Assembly (NCBI GenBank): GCA_003152595.1
Contig: PMAM01000224.1
Span: 6,604-19,727 of the forward strand
Length of the DNA stretch: 13,124 nucleotides
Origin: Acidobacterium sp.
GTDB lineage: Bacteria; Acidobacteriota; Terriglobia; Terriglobales; Acidobacteriaceae
Reading direction: 5' to 3'
This document shows, one piece after another, positions 1 through 6,674 of this stretch. Made by a program: the position numbers and the translations under genes. The notes below the pieces were generated by a model. The model saw only the letters and a program-made list of their open reading frames with translations. It was not told the DNA's origin and ran no database searches. The first letter of the stretch is position 1. Every line of letters starts with the position of its first letter.

Positions 1-260
1 CTCTTGCGATACGGAACCGCCGCCCACATGAACAACACGCCCGCCCACGTCAGAGAAGCGAGCCCGACGATCTGCAACACGTCCGTCGCCCACACAGTCC
101 TGGGCACCAGGGTGAACGCCGCAAAGTGCAGAGCAATCATGCCCCAACCGGTCAGCCAAAGCCCTGACACAGACGAACGGCAGCGCCGCGCCACCGAGCC
201 AAATGCGCACGCCAGCAATCCGATCGCCGCCAGGTCCGGCACTTTGGTCCAGTCGATCAC
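1..260 (-). CDS. Membrane protein, N-terminal part (runs off left edge)
   Basis: An open minus-strand frame starts at a GTG at 260 and stays open for 86 codons to the window edge. A TGA lies in frame four codons upstream, and a GAGAGGG sequence stands 4 bases before the GTG, so this start is well fixed. The protein begins VIDWTKVPDLAAIGLLACAF and shows three hydrophobic stretches, roughly residues 9-22, 37-56 and 63-80, the last ending in FMWAAVPYRK. This looks like the start of a multi-pass inner-membrane protein. Acidobacterial proteins with similar N-terminal membrane regions exist in my memory, some perhaps attached to signalling output domains, but the output part is outside the window, so I assign no function. 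The family is unknown; that it is coding is fairly likely from its amino-acid pattern, start signal and third-position GC. Confidence 0.6.
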   Translation of the reverse strand, partial: MIDWTKVPDLAAIGLLACAFGSVARRCRSSVSGLWLTGWGMIALHFAAFTLVPRTVWATDVLQIVGLASLTWAGVLFMWAAVPYRK

Positions 261-711
261 ACAGCCCTCTCAGCCGTCACAAGCTCACCCCACGAGGGTC
301 GCCTGCCCACAGCATGAACCAAGGGTAAACATCGGTAATCGAAGAATGAATCCATCGTTCGTGCAATTACGAAGAACATCGCCAGTTTGGGTTACATGCG
401 TACTCAGGTGTGCAGCCTTCGGCCGGTGGAAGATTCGAACAAGGAACAAAAGGCCCACCTATGCCGAGGGCAAACCTGACCCTGACACGCGCCGGCAATG
501 CACCAGCATCCGTTATGACGATTGCCGCTGTCCCCTCAGCCGAACAGAAATTCAGGACTCCGCAGCACCCGGCACAGCCTTCTCCACTCACCATAGCCGA
601 GCCCGGAACCGTCCCCCATTCCGCAGAAGTTGTAGAGGGCATGGCGGTTAGGGGCCTGCGCCCGCCCCCGTCGGTCCTCGCACGCCTCGGCTTTTCGGCG
701 GCCTGCCACCT
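261..711. other. Intergenic stretch without a convincing gene
   Basis: About 450 bp lie between the GTG of the left-edge membrane gene and the stop codon of pncB, both on the minus strand. Open frames exist on both strands here, but their translations are rich in Pro, Arg, Ala, Thr and Ser, have no recognisable domain and no ribosome-binding site. I see no tRNA, no strong intrinsic terminator and no long repeat. The part next to 260 (about 300-400) is visibly richer in A/T and would be the natural place for the promoter of the left-edge gene, but I cannot pick out convincing -35 and -10 boxes. Confidence 0.5.
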
Positions 712-2097
712 TCAGGTAATCACCGGCTTCTCGGCAATCCCCTCGGTCCCAAACACCCGTTTGTAGCGTTCGATCTCCGACGGCGGACCCAGCGCCTTGG
801 CCAGATTGTCCGACAGCTTCACCGCCGGCCGCCCCTCGGCATCATTCAGCTTGCATACCAGACGCGGCGGATCGAACCCCTTGCCGCCCTGCGGGTTGCA
901 GTCCCGAAAATCATTCGTCAGCAGCGTGCCCCATCCGGCGCTGAAGCGAATCCGCCGCTCCGGAATCCACTTGTTGCTGTCGAGAAAATCCTCAGCCCGC
1001 CGGAATTCCTTCCGCGCCACGCCTCCCCGGATTTGCCCCGCAAAACAGGCGTGCAACTGCAGAATCTCATCCACGTCCAGCGAGTCCGACGCGATGAACA
1101 GCTTCCGGCGCGGATCACGCCCCCTCTCCTCGAGCCACGCGATATATTCCTCGCCGGCCACGAATGGGTCCTTGCTGTCGGCGCGCTGTCCCGTCCAGTC
1201 CGCCACCCAGTTCGGCGCGTGGCGCAGAAACTGCGTCGTGCCAAAAGTGTCCGGCAGCAGGATCAGCAGTTCTCCCCCGTAGGTCTGCTGCCACAAATCC
1301 AGCATCCGATACTGCGACGATTGCAGCTCCGCGTCGTTCCGCGCCATCGCCGCGAGCGCCATCGGCAGCTCGTGCGCGTTGGTGCCGATCGCCTCCACGT
1401 CATGCTTGTACGCCAGGTATGTATTGGAAGTGCCGCGGAATCCGTCGCCGAGCGTGTCGCGCATCGCCGTCACGACATATTCCTGCCACAGAAAACTGTG
1501 CCGCCGCCGCGTGCCGAAGTCGCTCACGTGCAGGTCCGGCACGCCCCGCAGCCGTTCCATCTTGTCCCATAGCCTGGACTTGGCGCGCCCGTACAGGATG
1601 TCCAGCTCCAACTCGCTGAGCCGCTTCAGATGCGCCCGCGTGCTCAGCTCGCTCATGATCGCCAGCGCGTAGATCTCCCACAGCGTCGCCTCGGGCCACG
1701 AGCCGTGAAAAGAGAGCGAGAAGCGGCTGTCCTGAACGTTCAGCTCGTAGTCGGACAAATAGAATCGCTGCTCCAGCCAGTCCAGAAACCCCGGCTCGAA
1801 GATGCCCCGCTTGCCGTAGAACGTGTTGCCCGCCAGCCAGATAATCTCCGACTTATGGAAGCGCAGGCTCCTCACCTGCTCCAGTTGCGCACGCAGTTCG
1901 TCCATCTCGATCAGGCTGGCGTAGCGCTGATCCGCTGAGCGATCGATCAGCGTGAACGTGACCTCGGTATGCGGAAAGTGCTTCCAGATGAACTGGAGCA
2001 TCAACAGCTTGTAAAAATCCGTGTCCAGCAGCGACCGGATGATCGGATCCAACTCCCAGTTATGGTCATGCGCCCGCCGGGCAAGATTGATGATCAC
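712..2097 (-). CDS. pncB: Nicotinate phosphoribosyltransferase
   Basis: This cytoplasmic enzyme joins nicotinate to PRPP, with ATP hydrolysis, to make nicotinate mononucleotide in the Preiss-Handler route of NAD salvage. Of 461 residues, the recognisable family motifs are LLDTDFYKLLM (23-33), SDFGTRRRHS (192-201), GTNAHELPMA (238-247, with His242 at the place of the phosphorylated histidine), RADSKDP (305-311) and the phosphate-binding ASDSLDVDEI (336-345) followed by GWGTLLTNDF (388-397). It is about 60 residues longer than E. coli PncB, partly through an extra segment around 356-383 that separates two normally adjacent motifs. The start is a GTG (2097); a TGA lies in frame five codons upstream, so no longer form is possible, and the next in-frame ATG (Met33) would cut into the DTDFYK motif. 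The ribosome-binding site is weak. It is divergent from the aldehyde dehydrogenase gene. Function is very secure; the inserted segment is the only oddity. Confidence 0.95.
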   Translation of the reverse strand: MIINLARRAHDHNWELDPIIRSLLDTDFYKLLMLQFIWKHFPHTEVTFTLIDRSADQRYASLIEMDELRAQLEQVRSLRFHKSEIIWLAGNTFYGKRGIFEPGFLDWLEQRFYLSDYELNVQDSRFSLSFHGSWPEATLWEIYALAIMSELSTRAHLKRLSELELDILYGRAKSRLWDKMERLRGVPDLHVSDFGTRRRHSFLWQEYVVTAMRDTLGDGFRGTSNTYLAYKHDVEAIGTNAHELPMALAAMARNDAELQSSQYRMLDLWQQTYGGELLILLPDTFGTTQFLRHAPNWVADWTGQRADSKDPFVAGEEYIAWLEERGRDPRRKLFIASDSLDVDEILQLHACFAGQIRGGVARKEFRRAEDFLDSNKWIPERRIRFSAGWGTLLTNDFRDCNPQGGKGFDPPRLVCKLNDAEGRPAVKLSDNLAKALGPPSEIERYKRVFGTEGIAEKPVIT

Positions 2098-2135
2098 AGC
2101 ACCACGATATCAACCCGCAGCGCTCCAGGACTCGC

Positions 2136-2224
2136 GGTAGTGTCCTGGTAGAGCGTTGCGCCATTAGGACACCACCGGACTCGCCCACCCCTCGCCAATG
2201 CACAACTTCCGGTGGTAGTGTTCT
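2136..2224. promoter_or_regulatory. Three copies of an 11-bp motif between divergent genes
   Basis: The sequence GGTAGTGTCCT occurs at 2136-2146, its inverted near-copy AGGACACCACC at 2166-2176, and GGTAGTGTTCT at 2214-2224, giving a consensus GGTRGTGTYCT. The first two form a palindrome with a 19-bp centre. In addition ACCACCGGA (2171-2179) and TCCGGTGGT (2208-2216) are a perfect 9-bp inverted repeat. The cluster fills the middle of the 240-bp gap between pncB and the dehydrogenase gene, where promoters for both must lie. A binding site for a dimeric regulator is my inference; an mRNA structure or a degenerate repeat would also fit. No confident promoter boxes could be assigned. Confidence 0.4.
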
Positions 2225-2337
2225 CCGGTGCAAAAATCCGGCTCGGCCCGGCTCTGGCAAAAAAGACGTCCCCACCGACCCCGCACCCTCTCGAAGTCCA
2301 GCGCCTGCCCGTGACCTGCTGCACACGAGGTTCAGTT

Positions 2338-3840
2338 ATGGCTACGATCGCAGTCGATCCCCGCATCAGCGGCACCACCGCTGATTTCATCTCCCAGCGC
2401 CATCAGATGTACGTCGACGGCCGCTTCGTCAAAGCGGCGTCCGGCAAGAGTTTTCCCGTCTTCAACCCCGCCACCGGCGAAGTCATCACCGAAGTCCCCG
2501 AAGCCGAAGAAGAGGACGTCAATCGCGCCGTCCTCGCCGCCCGCCGTGCCTTCGACGAAGGCCCGTGGCCCCGCATGTCGCCTTCCGAGCGCGGCCGCAT
2601 GATCTGGAAGCTCGCCGACCTGCTCGAACAGCATCTCGAGGAGTTCGCCGAAATCGAGTCCCTCGACAACGGCAAGCCGCGCAGCATCGCGCGCGTGGCC
2701 GACGTCCCTCTCGCCGTCGATATGTTCCGCTACATGGCAGGCTGGGCCACCAAAATCACCGGTAGCACCCTCCCGCTCTCCGCCGGAAACGACTTCCACT
2801 CATACACTCTGCGCGAGCCCATCGGCGTCGTCGCGCAAATCATCCCCTGGAACTTCCCTCTCCTGATGGCCGCCTGGAAGCTCGCCCCCGCGCTGGCCTG
2901 CGGCTGCACCATCGTCCTCAAGCTCGCCGAGCAGACCCCGCTCTCCGGCATCCGCCTCGCCCAGCTGATCGACGAAGCCGGGTTCCCGCCCGGAGTCGTC
3001 AACGTCCTCACCGGCTACGGCGAAGGTGCCGGCGCACCACTCGCCGCACACGATCAGGTCGACAAGGTCGCCTTCACCGGTTCGACCGAAGTCGGCAAGC
3101 TCATCGTCAAGGCCGCTACCGGCAACCTGAAGAAGGTCTCGCTCGAGCTGGGCGGCAAATCCCCGGCCATCGTCTTCCCCGATGCGCCCATCGACCAGGC
3201 CGTCTCCGGCACCGCCAGCGCCATCTTCTTCAACCACGGTCAGTGCTGCTGCGCCGGCTCCCGCCTCTACATCCACGAGAAGGTCTTCGACCGCGTCGTC
3301 GAAGGCGTCAGCCAGGTGGCCTCCGACATCAAGCTCGCGCCCGGCCTCGACCCCTCCTGCCAGATGGGGCCGCTGGTCAGCGACGAGCAATACCGCAAGG
3401 TCGTCGGCTACATCGAGTCAGGAGTGGCGGAAGGTGCGAAAATTGCCGCCGGCGGACCGGTCTCCGGCTTCGATCGCGGCTACTTCGTCCGTCCCACCGT
3501 CCTCACCAACACCAACCCGCGCATGAAGGTCGTTCAGGAAGAGATCTTCGGCCCGGTCGTCTGCGCCGTGCCCTTCTCCGACAAAGACGTCGACGCGATC
3601 GTCAAGCGCGCCAACGACACCGTCTACGGCCTCGCCGCTTCCGTCTGGACGCAGAACCTGAGCCTCGCCCACAAGGTCGCTCGCAGCCTGCGCGCCGGCA
3701 CCGTCTGGGTCAACTGCCACAACGTCTTCGACGCCTCTCTCCCCTTCGGCGGCTACAAACAGTCCGGCTGGGGCCGCGAGATGGGCGAAGAGGTGCTGCA
3801 CAACTACACCGAGATCAAAGCCGTCACCGTCGCGCTTTGA
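2338..3840 (+). CDS. NAD(P)-dependent aldehyde dehydrogenase (ALDH superfamily)
   Basis: A 500-residue soluble enzyme that oxidises an aldehyde to the carboxylic acid with NAD(P). It follows the classic ALDH layout: cofactor-binding PWNFP (170-174, Asn172 stabilises the oxyanion), VLKLAEQTP (193-201), FTGSTEVG (246-253), the general base Glu270 in LELGGKSP, the nucleophile Cys304 in GQCCCAGSR, and EEIFGP (401-406). The sequence resembles the ALDH1/2, phenylacetaldehyde and betaine aldehyde group, so the natural substrate cannot be named. The ATG at 2338 is chosen because GAGG lies 7 bases upstream and the protein then begins at the usual family length; the frame stays open up to 2212, but those 42 extra residues are low-complexity and have no start signal. 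It is divergent from pncB and followed by an intrinsic terminator, so it is probably a single-gene transcript. The family call is very secure. Confidence 0.95.
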   Translation: MATIAVDPRISGTTADFISQRHQMYVDGRFVKAASGKSFPVFNPATGEVITEVPEAEEEDVNRAVLAARRAFDEGPWPRMSPSERGRMIWKLADLLEQHLEEFAEIESLDNGKPRSIARVADVPLAVDMFRYMAGWATKITGSTLPLSAGNDFHSYTLREPIGVVAQIIPWNFPLLMAAWKLAPALACGCTIVLKLAEQTPLSGIRLAQLIDEAGFPPGVVNVLTGYGEGAGAPLAAHDQVDKVAFTGSTEVGKLIVKAATGNLKKVSLELGGKSPAIVFPDAPIDQAVSGTASAIFFNHGQCCCAGSRLYIHEKVFDRVVEGVSQVASDIKLAPGLDPSCQMGPLVSDEQYRKVVGYIESGVAEGAKIAAGGPVSGFDRGYFVRPTVLTNTNPRMKVVQEEIFGPVVCAVPFSDKDVDAIVKRANDTVYGLAASVWTQNLSLAHKVARSLRAGTVWVNCHNVFDASLPFGGYKQSGWGREMGEEVLHNYTEIKAVTVAL

Positions 3841-3859
3841 TCTCTGGTTCTCAATCCCG

Positions 3860-3894
3860 CGGGCGGAAGACTTCTTCCGCCCGTTGTCTTTCTC
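3860..3894 (+). terminator. Intrinsic terminator of the aldehyde dehydrogenase gene
   Basis: Twenty bases after the stop codon, CGGGCGGAAG (3860-3869) pairs perfectly with CTTCCGCCCG (3874-3883) across a four-base ACTT loop. The 10-bp GC-rich stem is followed by TTGTCTTTCTC, a T-rich though interrupted tail. Position, stem strength and tail agree with a Rho-independent terminator on the plus strand. Confidence 0.75.
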
Positions 3895-4140
3895 CCCGCG
3901 CCGGATCGCCTCAGCAGCTGGATTTTTTCCACAGCTGCCAGCCAGCCTCTGAAAAAACCAACGCCCCCATCACCTGCGCCGGGGCCAGGTTCACCCCACA
4001 GCAAGCAGCGGATACCCCCGCGAGCTCATAGATCAATCTCGAAATCTCTAACCTTCAAACGAAAGTGATGGGCTCCGGCGTTCCTTGAACCGTTTCGGGA
4101 AGCCCTCTTTCGGCTCGATGGGCCAGCTGTCCATCCTCAG
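3895..4140. other. Gene-free stretch left of the repeat cluster
   Basis: No credible gene is present; the frames that are open are antisense or frame shadows without start signals. The only structure seen is a 7-bp inverted repeat, GCAGCTG (3914-3920) and CAGCTGC (3932-3938), around a T-rich loop. From about 4060 on, the chance translation of the minus strand resembles peptides from interspersed stem-loop repeats, so the repeat cluster may begin here. Confidence 0.4.
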
Positions 4141-4320
4141 TGCCGCGCCAGCGGCACCTCGGTAAAAGCCACAGCCTGCCCTGAGCGAGGTCGGATAATC
4201 GACCGAGTCGAACGGGGGCTTCAGCCCGTGGACAAAGCTCCCTTAAGAAGCGGCCTTCAGGCCCGGCCACATCCATATCTTCGGATGGCCGCGTGCCTCG
4301 GACTCAGGCACGAAAACGTG

Positions 4321-4383
4321 TCAGGGCATGACTTCAGTCGTGCCGAACAGAGCCCCAAAATGATGCGGACTTTAGCCCCTGAG
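4321..4383 (+). repeat. Repeat unit A (63 bp)
   Basis: This unit opens with TCAGGGCATGACTTCAGTCG, containing a TTCA-loop hairpin, and closes with GGACTTTAGCCCCTGAG. It aligns along its whole length with unit B at 4416-4477, with about a dozen substitutions and one single-base gap, so both descend from one element. Confidence 0.65.
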
Positions 4384-4415
4384 CACCACGGACGGGCCGG
4401 CTGGCAGCCTTTGTA

Positions 4416-4477
4416 TCAGGGCACGAGTTCACTCGTGCCGTAACGCGCCCAAATTGATCCGGGCTTTAGCCTCTGAG
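4416..4477 (+). repeat. Repeat unit B (62 bp)
   Basis: Near copy of unit A, in the same orientation, starting 95 bases further on. It opens with TCAGGGCACGAGTTCACTCG and closes with GGGCTTTAGCCTCTGAG. Its 8-bp stem is perfect, and its stem bases differ from unit A in a compensating way (GAC/GTC in A, GAG/CTC in B), which suggests that the hairpin itself has been maintained. Confidence 0.65.
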
Positions 4478-4480
4478 GGT

Positions 4481-4662
4481 TCTTCTCGTGTCGGAGCGAC
4501 TTTTTTCCGCAAGCTGTCAGCCATGCCGCAATGGCGTCCCCGAAGATCGAGCTTCCGCCCAGACCGGATCTTCTTTGTGTAACTTCCGGAATGCCGGTGA
4601 CTCGGCCACTTCGCAGAGCACAGCGGACCGTCCGCATCATCTCCTGTGTCTTACGCGACTCG
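4481..4662. other. Short gene-free stretch after the nuclease-like gene
   Basis: This lies between repeat unit B and the stop codon of the minus-strand nuclease-like gene. I see no gene and no clear terminator on either strand. Confidence 0.4.
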
Positions 4663-5532
4663 TTACAGGTGAAGGCTTGAGGCGAGCCTGGCCAAAAACT
4701 CATCGCGGTTCAGGTCGAATGCACAGAACATTCCCGATCTTGCCGGTGTGTAGCCCATGCCTTCGAGTCTGAAAGTTGCTTCGGCATAGAAGAACGCGCC
4801 GGTTGCTGCGGGGTCCTTCTTTCCAAGAATTCCATCACGTACAGTGTCGATGAAGTACCGAATCATTCCAGCGAGAACCTCGCGAACGTCAGAGTTCGCC
4901 GGAGCTTCCCAATGTCCATCGCCCCGATAGAACACGCGCGAGATGTTGACGGCCACAAGTCCCAACTCGCCATCAGAAGGGTTCACCGTATCTCGGAGCT
5001 GGCGGATTCCTTCAGAGATCGCGTCGAGTGTTCTCTCGGCGGCTAAGACCCTCTTACACTCCACAAGAACGCGGCGATCTTCGAACCGGAACTCCACATC
5101 CGGGTTGCCTGTGCTGAATCTGGGACTGAGGTTGTCTCGTGCAAGCATTGCCCCAATCGACAGCTCAAACATCGCGTTCCGGCCCTGATTGTTCTTTGAG
5201 CTTTCGCGAAAAGCATCCGGGGGACCGTCTAACGCTCGTCTCAGCAACTCATCCGGTATATCGACCTGAGCGGCCCGCAGACACGTCAGCGCGTCCACGA
5301 ATTCGTGTCCCTCGACATAGGAGGCAAGAATCTCAGTCAACCGCCCAGCCCTGTGCATTTCTGCGAAAACCTCTGCATCCCCGAACCCCTTCTCATGATC
5401 CCTCATGGCGATCATGTTCTCTCGGTAGATGCGGAGTCGATTCCTTTGCGTGATGCCACGCCCGGCGAGCCACACGTCCAGTTCGTCCAGATCGCTGAAC
5501 AGTGTTGTCTGAGCGAAGGGCGTGTACTTCAC
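4663..5532 (-). CDS. Orphan PD-(D/E)xK nuclease-like protein
   Basis: A 289-residue soluble protein with no signal peptide or membrane segment. I do not recognise a named family. The middle carries a PD-(D/E)xK pattern: RNAMFELSIGAML (118-130, helix with Glu123), then NPDVEFRF (143-150, Pro144-Asp145), and the strand VLVECKRV (155-162, Glu158-Cys159-Lys160). This order is what restriction-endonuclease-like folds use to hold Mg2+, so DNA cleavage is possible but inferred. The N-terminal third is helical and charged, the C-terminal third has no match I can name. The start is a GTG at 5532 with AAGGAG 12 bases upstream; a TAG in frame four codons before excludes a longer form, although a CTG two codons upstream sits at a better distance. 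No methylase or partner gene adjoins it. Base composition is less GC-rich than its neighbours and it sits between repeats, which hints at acquisition by transfer. Confidence 0.8.
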   Translation of the reverse strand: MKYTPFAQTTLFSDLDELDVWLAGRGITQRNRLRIYRENMIAMRDHEKGFGDAEVFAEMHRAGRLTEILASYVEGHEFVDALTCLRAAQVDIPDELLRRALDGPPDAFRESSKNNQGRNAMFELSIGAMLARDNLSPRFSTGNPDVEFRFEDRRVLVECKRVLAAERTLDAISEGIRQLRDTVNPSDGELGLVAVNISRVFYRGDGHWEAPANSDVREVLAGMIRYFIDTVRDGILGKKDPAATGAFFYAEATFRLEGMGYTPARSGMFCAFDLNRDEFLARLASSLHL

Positions 5533-5752
5533 GATCAGAGACTACTCCTTTTTGGTTTCTCGCCAGCGCTTGGCCGTGATTGCAAGCCGACTTTGCCGCA
5601 GACGGCCGCATGGTCGCCGTTTGGGAAGTTTCAACCGACGCGCTACCAGCTAAAATCATGACCTTCGTACCGTCCCACCCTCCGATTTCCCTTGCCCTGA
5701 CTTAGCCCCCGAACTACCCTGAACATACTGGGAGAAATCTATCCCCCAACCT

Positions 5753-5780
5753 AAAGGCTCGCCGCGGCGAGCCTTTTCTC
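5753..5780 (+). terminator. Terminator-like hairpin in the leader of the next gene
   Basis: AAAGGCTCGC (5753-5762) pairs perfectly with GCGAGCCTTT (5767-5776) around a CGCG loop, followed by TCTCTTGC, so the run reads CCTTTTCTCTT. The shape is that of a Rho-independent terminator. It stands just upstream of the GGAGG (5787-5791) of the gene at 5801. No plus-strand gene precedes it, so it may work as an attenuator of that gene, or close a short unrecognised transcript. Its role is inferred. Confidence 0.55.
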
Positions 5781-5800
5781 TTGCTCGGAGGAAATTGTTC

Positions 5801-6346
5801 ATGGTCGAAGAATGCGTTCACCTCTTTCCCGACGGCCGCAAATGCCGCCGCATCCCCAAACGCGGCCAAAAGCTCTGCCCCGCCCACCACCCACAGCGCC
5901 GTCGCCGCACCCCGCTTGAGGAAAACGAGGCCTTCCTCAAGGAGATGTTCGCCTTCGTCGACACCCTCCGCGCCATGGACTCCGCAGACCTCCTCTACGC
6001 CACCACGGGCTTTCTCGCCGACATCCACGCCCTCATCGACCGATGCTCTTCGCGCAGCCATCGCATCGCTTTCTCCCGCGCCAGCACCGCCGTCGGCATC
6101 GCCGCCGATCGCCTCGTGGAACTCGCCCGCGGACTGCGCCAGCAGCCCGCGCCCCGGCCGCAACCACAGCCGCCCACTCCCGCCTCGTCGCAATCCCTCA
6201 CTCCCGAGGCCTGCGCCCGATTCCACCGCGCCGAAGCCCTCCTCAACTGTGGCAGGATCCTTACTCCTCAGGAACTCAGCGACATCTGCGATGACATGAT
6301 AAGTACTTCGGAATCAAATCCAGAGACAAGTTGCACTTTGAAATGA
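5801..6346 (+). CDS. Small Cys/His-motif protein of unknown function
   Basis: A 181-residue protein that I cannot assign. The N-terminus has Cys5, Cys15, Cys26 and His29/His30 in the pattern C-x9-C-x10-C-x2-H, surrounded by Arg and Lys (RKCRRIPKRGQKLC), followed by the basic run RRRR at 33-36. This is like small zinc-binding modules in some phage-type and bacterial DNA-binding proteins, so zinc binding is plausible but inferred. Residues 40-120 look helical, then comes a Pro/Gln-rich linker (about 116-135) and a second helical part (about 138-168). The ATG at 5801 is preceded by GGAGG at a 9-base spacing; a TTG at 5795 is too close to it. A terminator-like hairpin lies in the leader and a 24-bp repeat overlaps its stop codon, so it may be part of a repeated unit. 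Third-position G/C is high, which supports that it is real. Confidence 0.75.
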   Translation: MVEECVHLFPDGRKCRRIPKRGQKLCPAHHPQRRRRTPLEENEAFLKEMFAFVDTLRAMDSADLLYATTGFLADIHALIDRCSSRSHRIAFSRASTAVGIAADRLVELARGLRQQPAPRPQPQPPTPASSQSLTPEACARFHRAEALLNCGRILTPQELSDICDDMISTSESNPETSCTLK

Positions 6347-6363
6347 AATACATAACTGCCACT
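6340..6363 (+). repeat. 24-bp imperfect direct repeat, copy 1
   Basis: The sequence GAAATGAAATACATAACTGC plus four bases matches copy 2 at 6422-6445 with three mismatches in 24. It overlaps the last codon and TGA stop of the Cys/His protein. The sequences after the two copies are not alike, so this is not a simple tandem duplication. Confidence 0.5.
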
Positions 6364-6674
6364 TAGTTTCGAGATATCAGCAACCGATAACAAAACAAAG
6401 TGCTTAACCGCAAACCATCATGAAATCAAATGCATAACTGCCGCTCGAAAATTCGCAACTCAATGGAATCAGGTGCGTACGCGCCAACACCCCCAAACTT
6501 GTCCACCGAAATTCTCTGCAAAGGTCGCGTCAAAACCAGTCGGCAGGACTCAGGAGCAGACTTGTTAACCATATCGCTAACACGCCAGGGGGTCAGCGAA
6601 GAGGCGCACTCAACCAAATCAACGGGATCCGGAGGGGTCAACCCCCTTCAACCCGAAAAACCTGGGTGCCTGGC
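6347..6674. other. AT-richer gene-free stretch
   Basis: About 330 bp between the convergent Cys/His protein gene and punA. The first half is clearly richer in A/T than the rest of the window. It holds the second 24-bp repeat copy and an 8-bp inverted repeat, GCACTTTG (6333-6340) and CAAAGTGC (6396-6403). Near punA, AGGGG/CCCCT-type pairing at about 6634-6650 could form a short hairpin, but it lacks a T-run on the minus strand and is not a convincing terminator. No gene is seen. Confidence 0.5.
6422..6445 (+). repeat. 24-bp imperfect direct repeat, copy 2
   Basis: The sequence GAAATCAAATGCATAACTGC plus four bases matches copy 1, 82 bases upstream, in the same orientation. Function unknown. 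Confidence 0.5.

Larger units (their letters stand above)
4141..4480. repeat. Cluster of short stem-loop repeats (REP-like)
   Basis: This stretch is a series of small hairpins. TGCCGC/GCGGCA (4141-4156) is followed by several whose loop is TTCA: GGGC-TTCA-GCCC (4216-4227), GGCC-TTCA-GGCC (4252-4263), GGCATGAC-TTCA-GTCGTGCC (4325-4344) and a perfect 8-bp GGCACGAG-TTCA-CTCGTGCC (4420-4439). CGTGCCT (4292-4298) also pairs with AGGCACG (4306-4312). Two longer units, 4321-4383 and 4416-4477, are near copies of each other. Open frames across it are by-products of the repeats. I read it as an intergenic interspersed repeat family; the link to acidobacterial repeats is from memory and not checked. 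Confidence 0.65.

Noticed and set aside
425..520. An AGATTCGAAC sequence resembling a tRNA T-arm on the minus strand
   Set aside because: No matching acceptor, D or anticodon stems can be built around it.
4..651. A 215-codon plus-strand open frame across the left end
   Set aside because: Its translation is low-complexity, rich in Pro, Arg, Thr and Ser, and has no start signal; it runs antisense to a better-supported membrane protein at 1-260.
410..766. A 118-codon plus-strand open frame
   Set aside because: It overlaps the 3' end of pncB, lacks a ribosome-binding site and has no recognisable domain.
2212..2337. Upstream extension of the aldehyde dehydrogenase by 42 codons
   Set aside because: The extra residues are unlike the family, the ATG at 2338 has a well-spaced GAGG, and the extension would cover the motif cluster.
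4055..4276. A 73-codon minus-strand open frame
   Set aside because: It is translated stem-loop repeat sequence (peptides such as LCPRAEAPVRLG), with no start signal.
5580..5705. A short plus-strand frame reading ADGRMVAVWEVSTDALPAKI
   Set aside because: It looks protein-like for about 25 residues but has only a TTG start without a ribosome-binding site and no recognisable family; it could be a gene remnant, but the evidence is too thin.
6630..6660. Possible terminator after punA
   Set aside because: Only a short G/C stem can form and no T-run follows on the minus strand.
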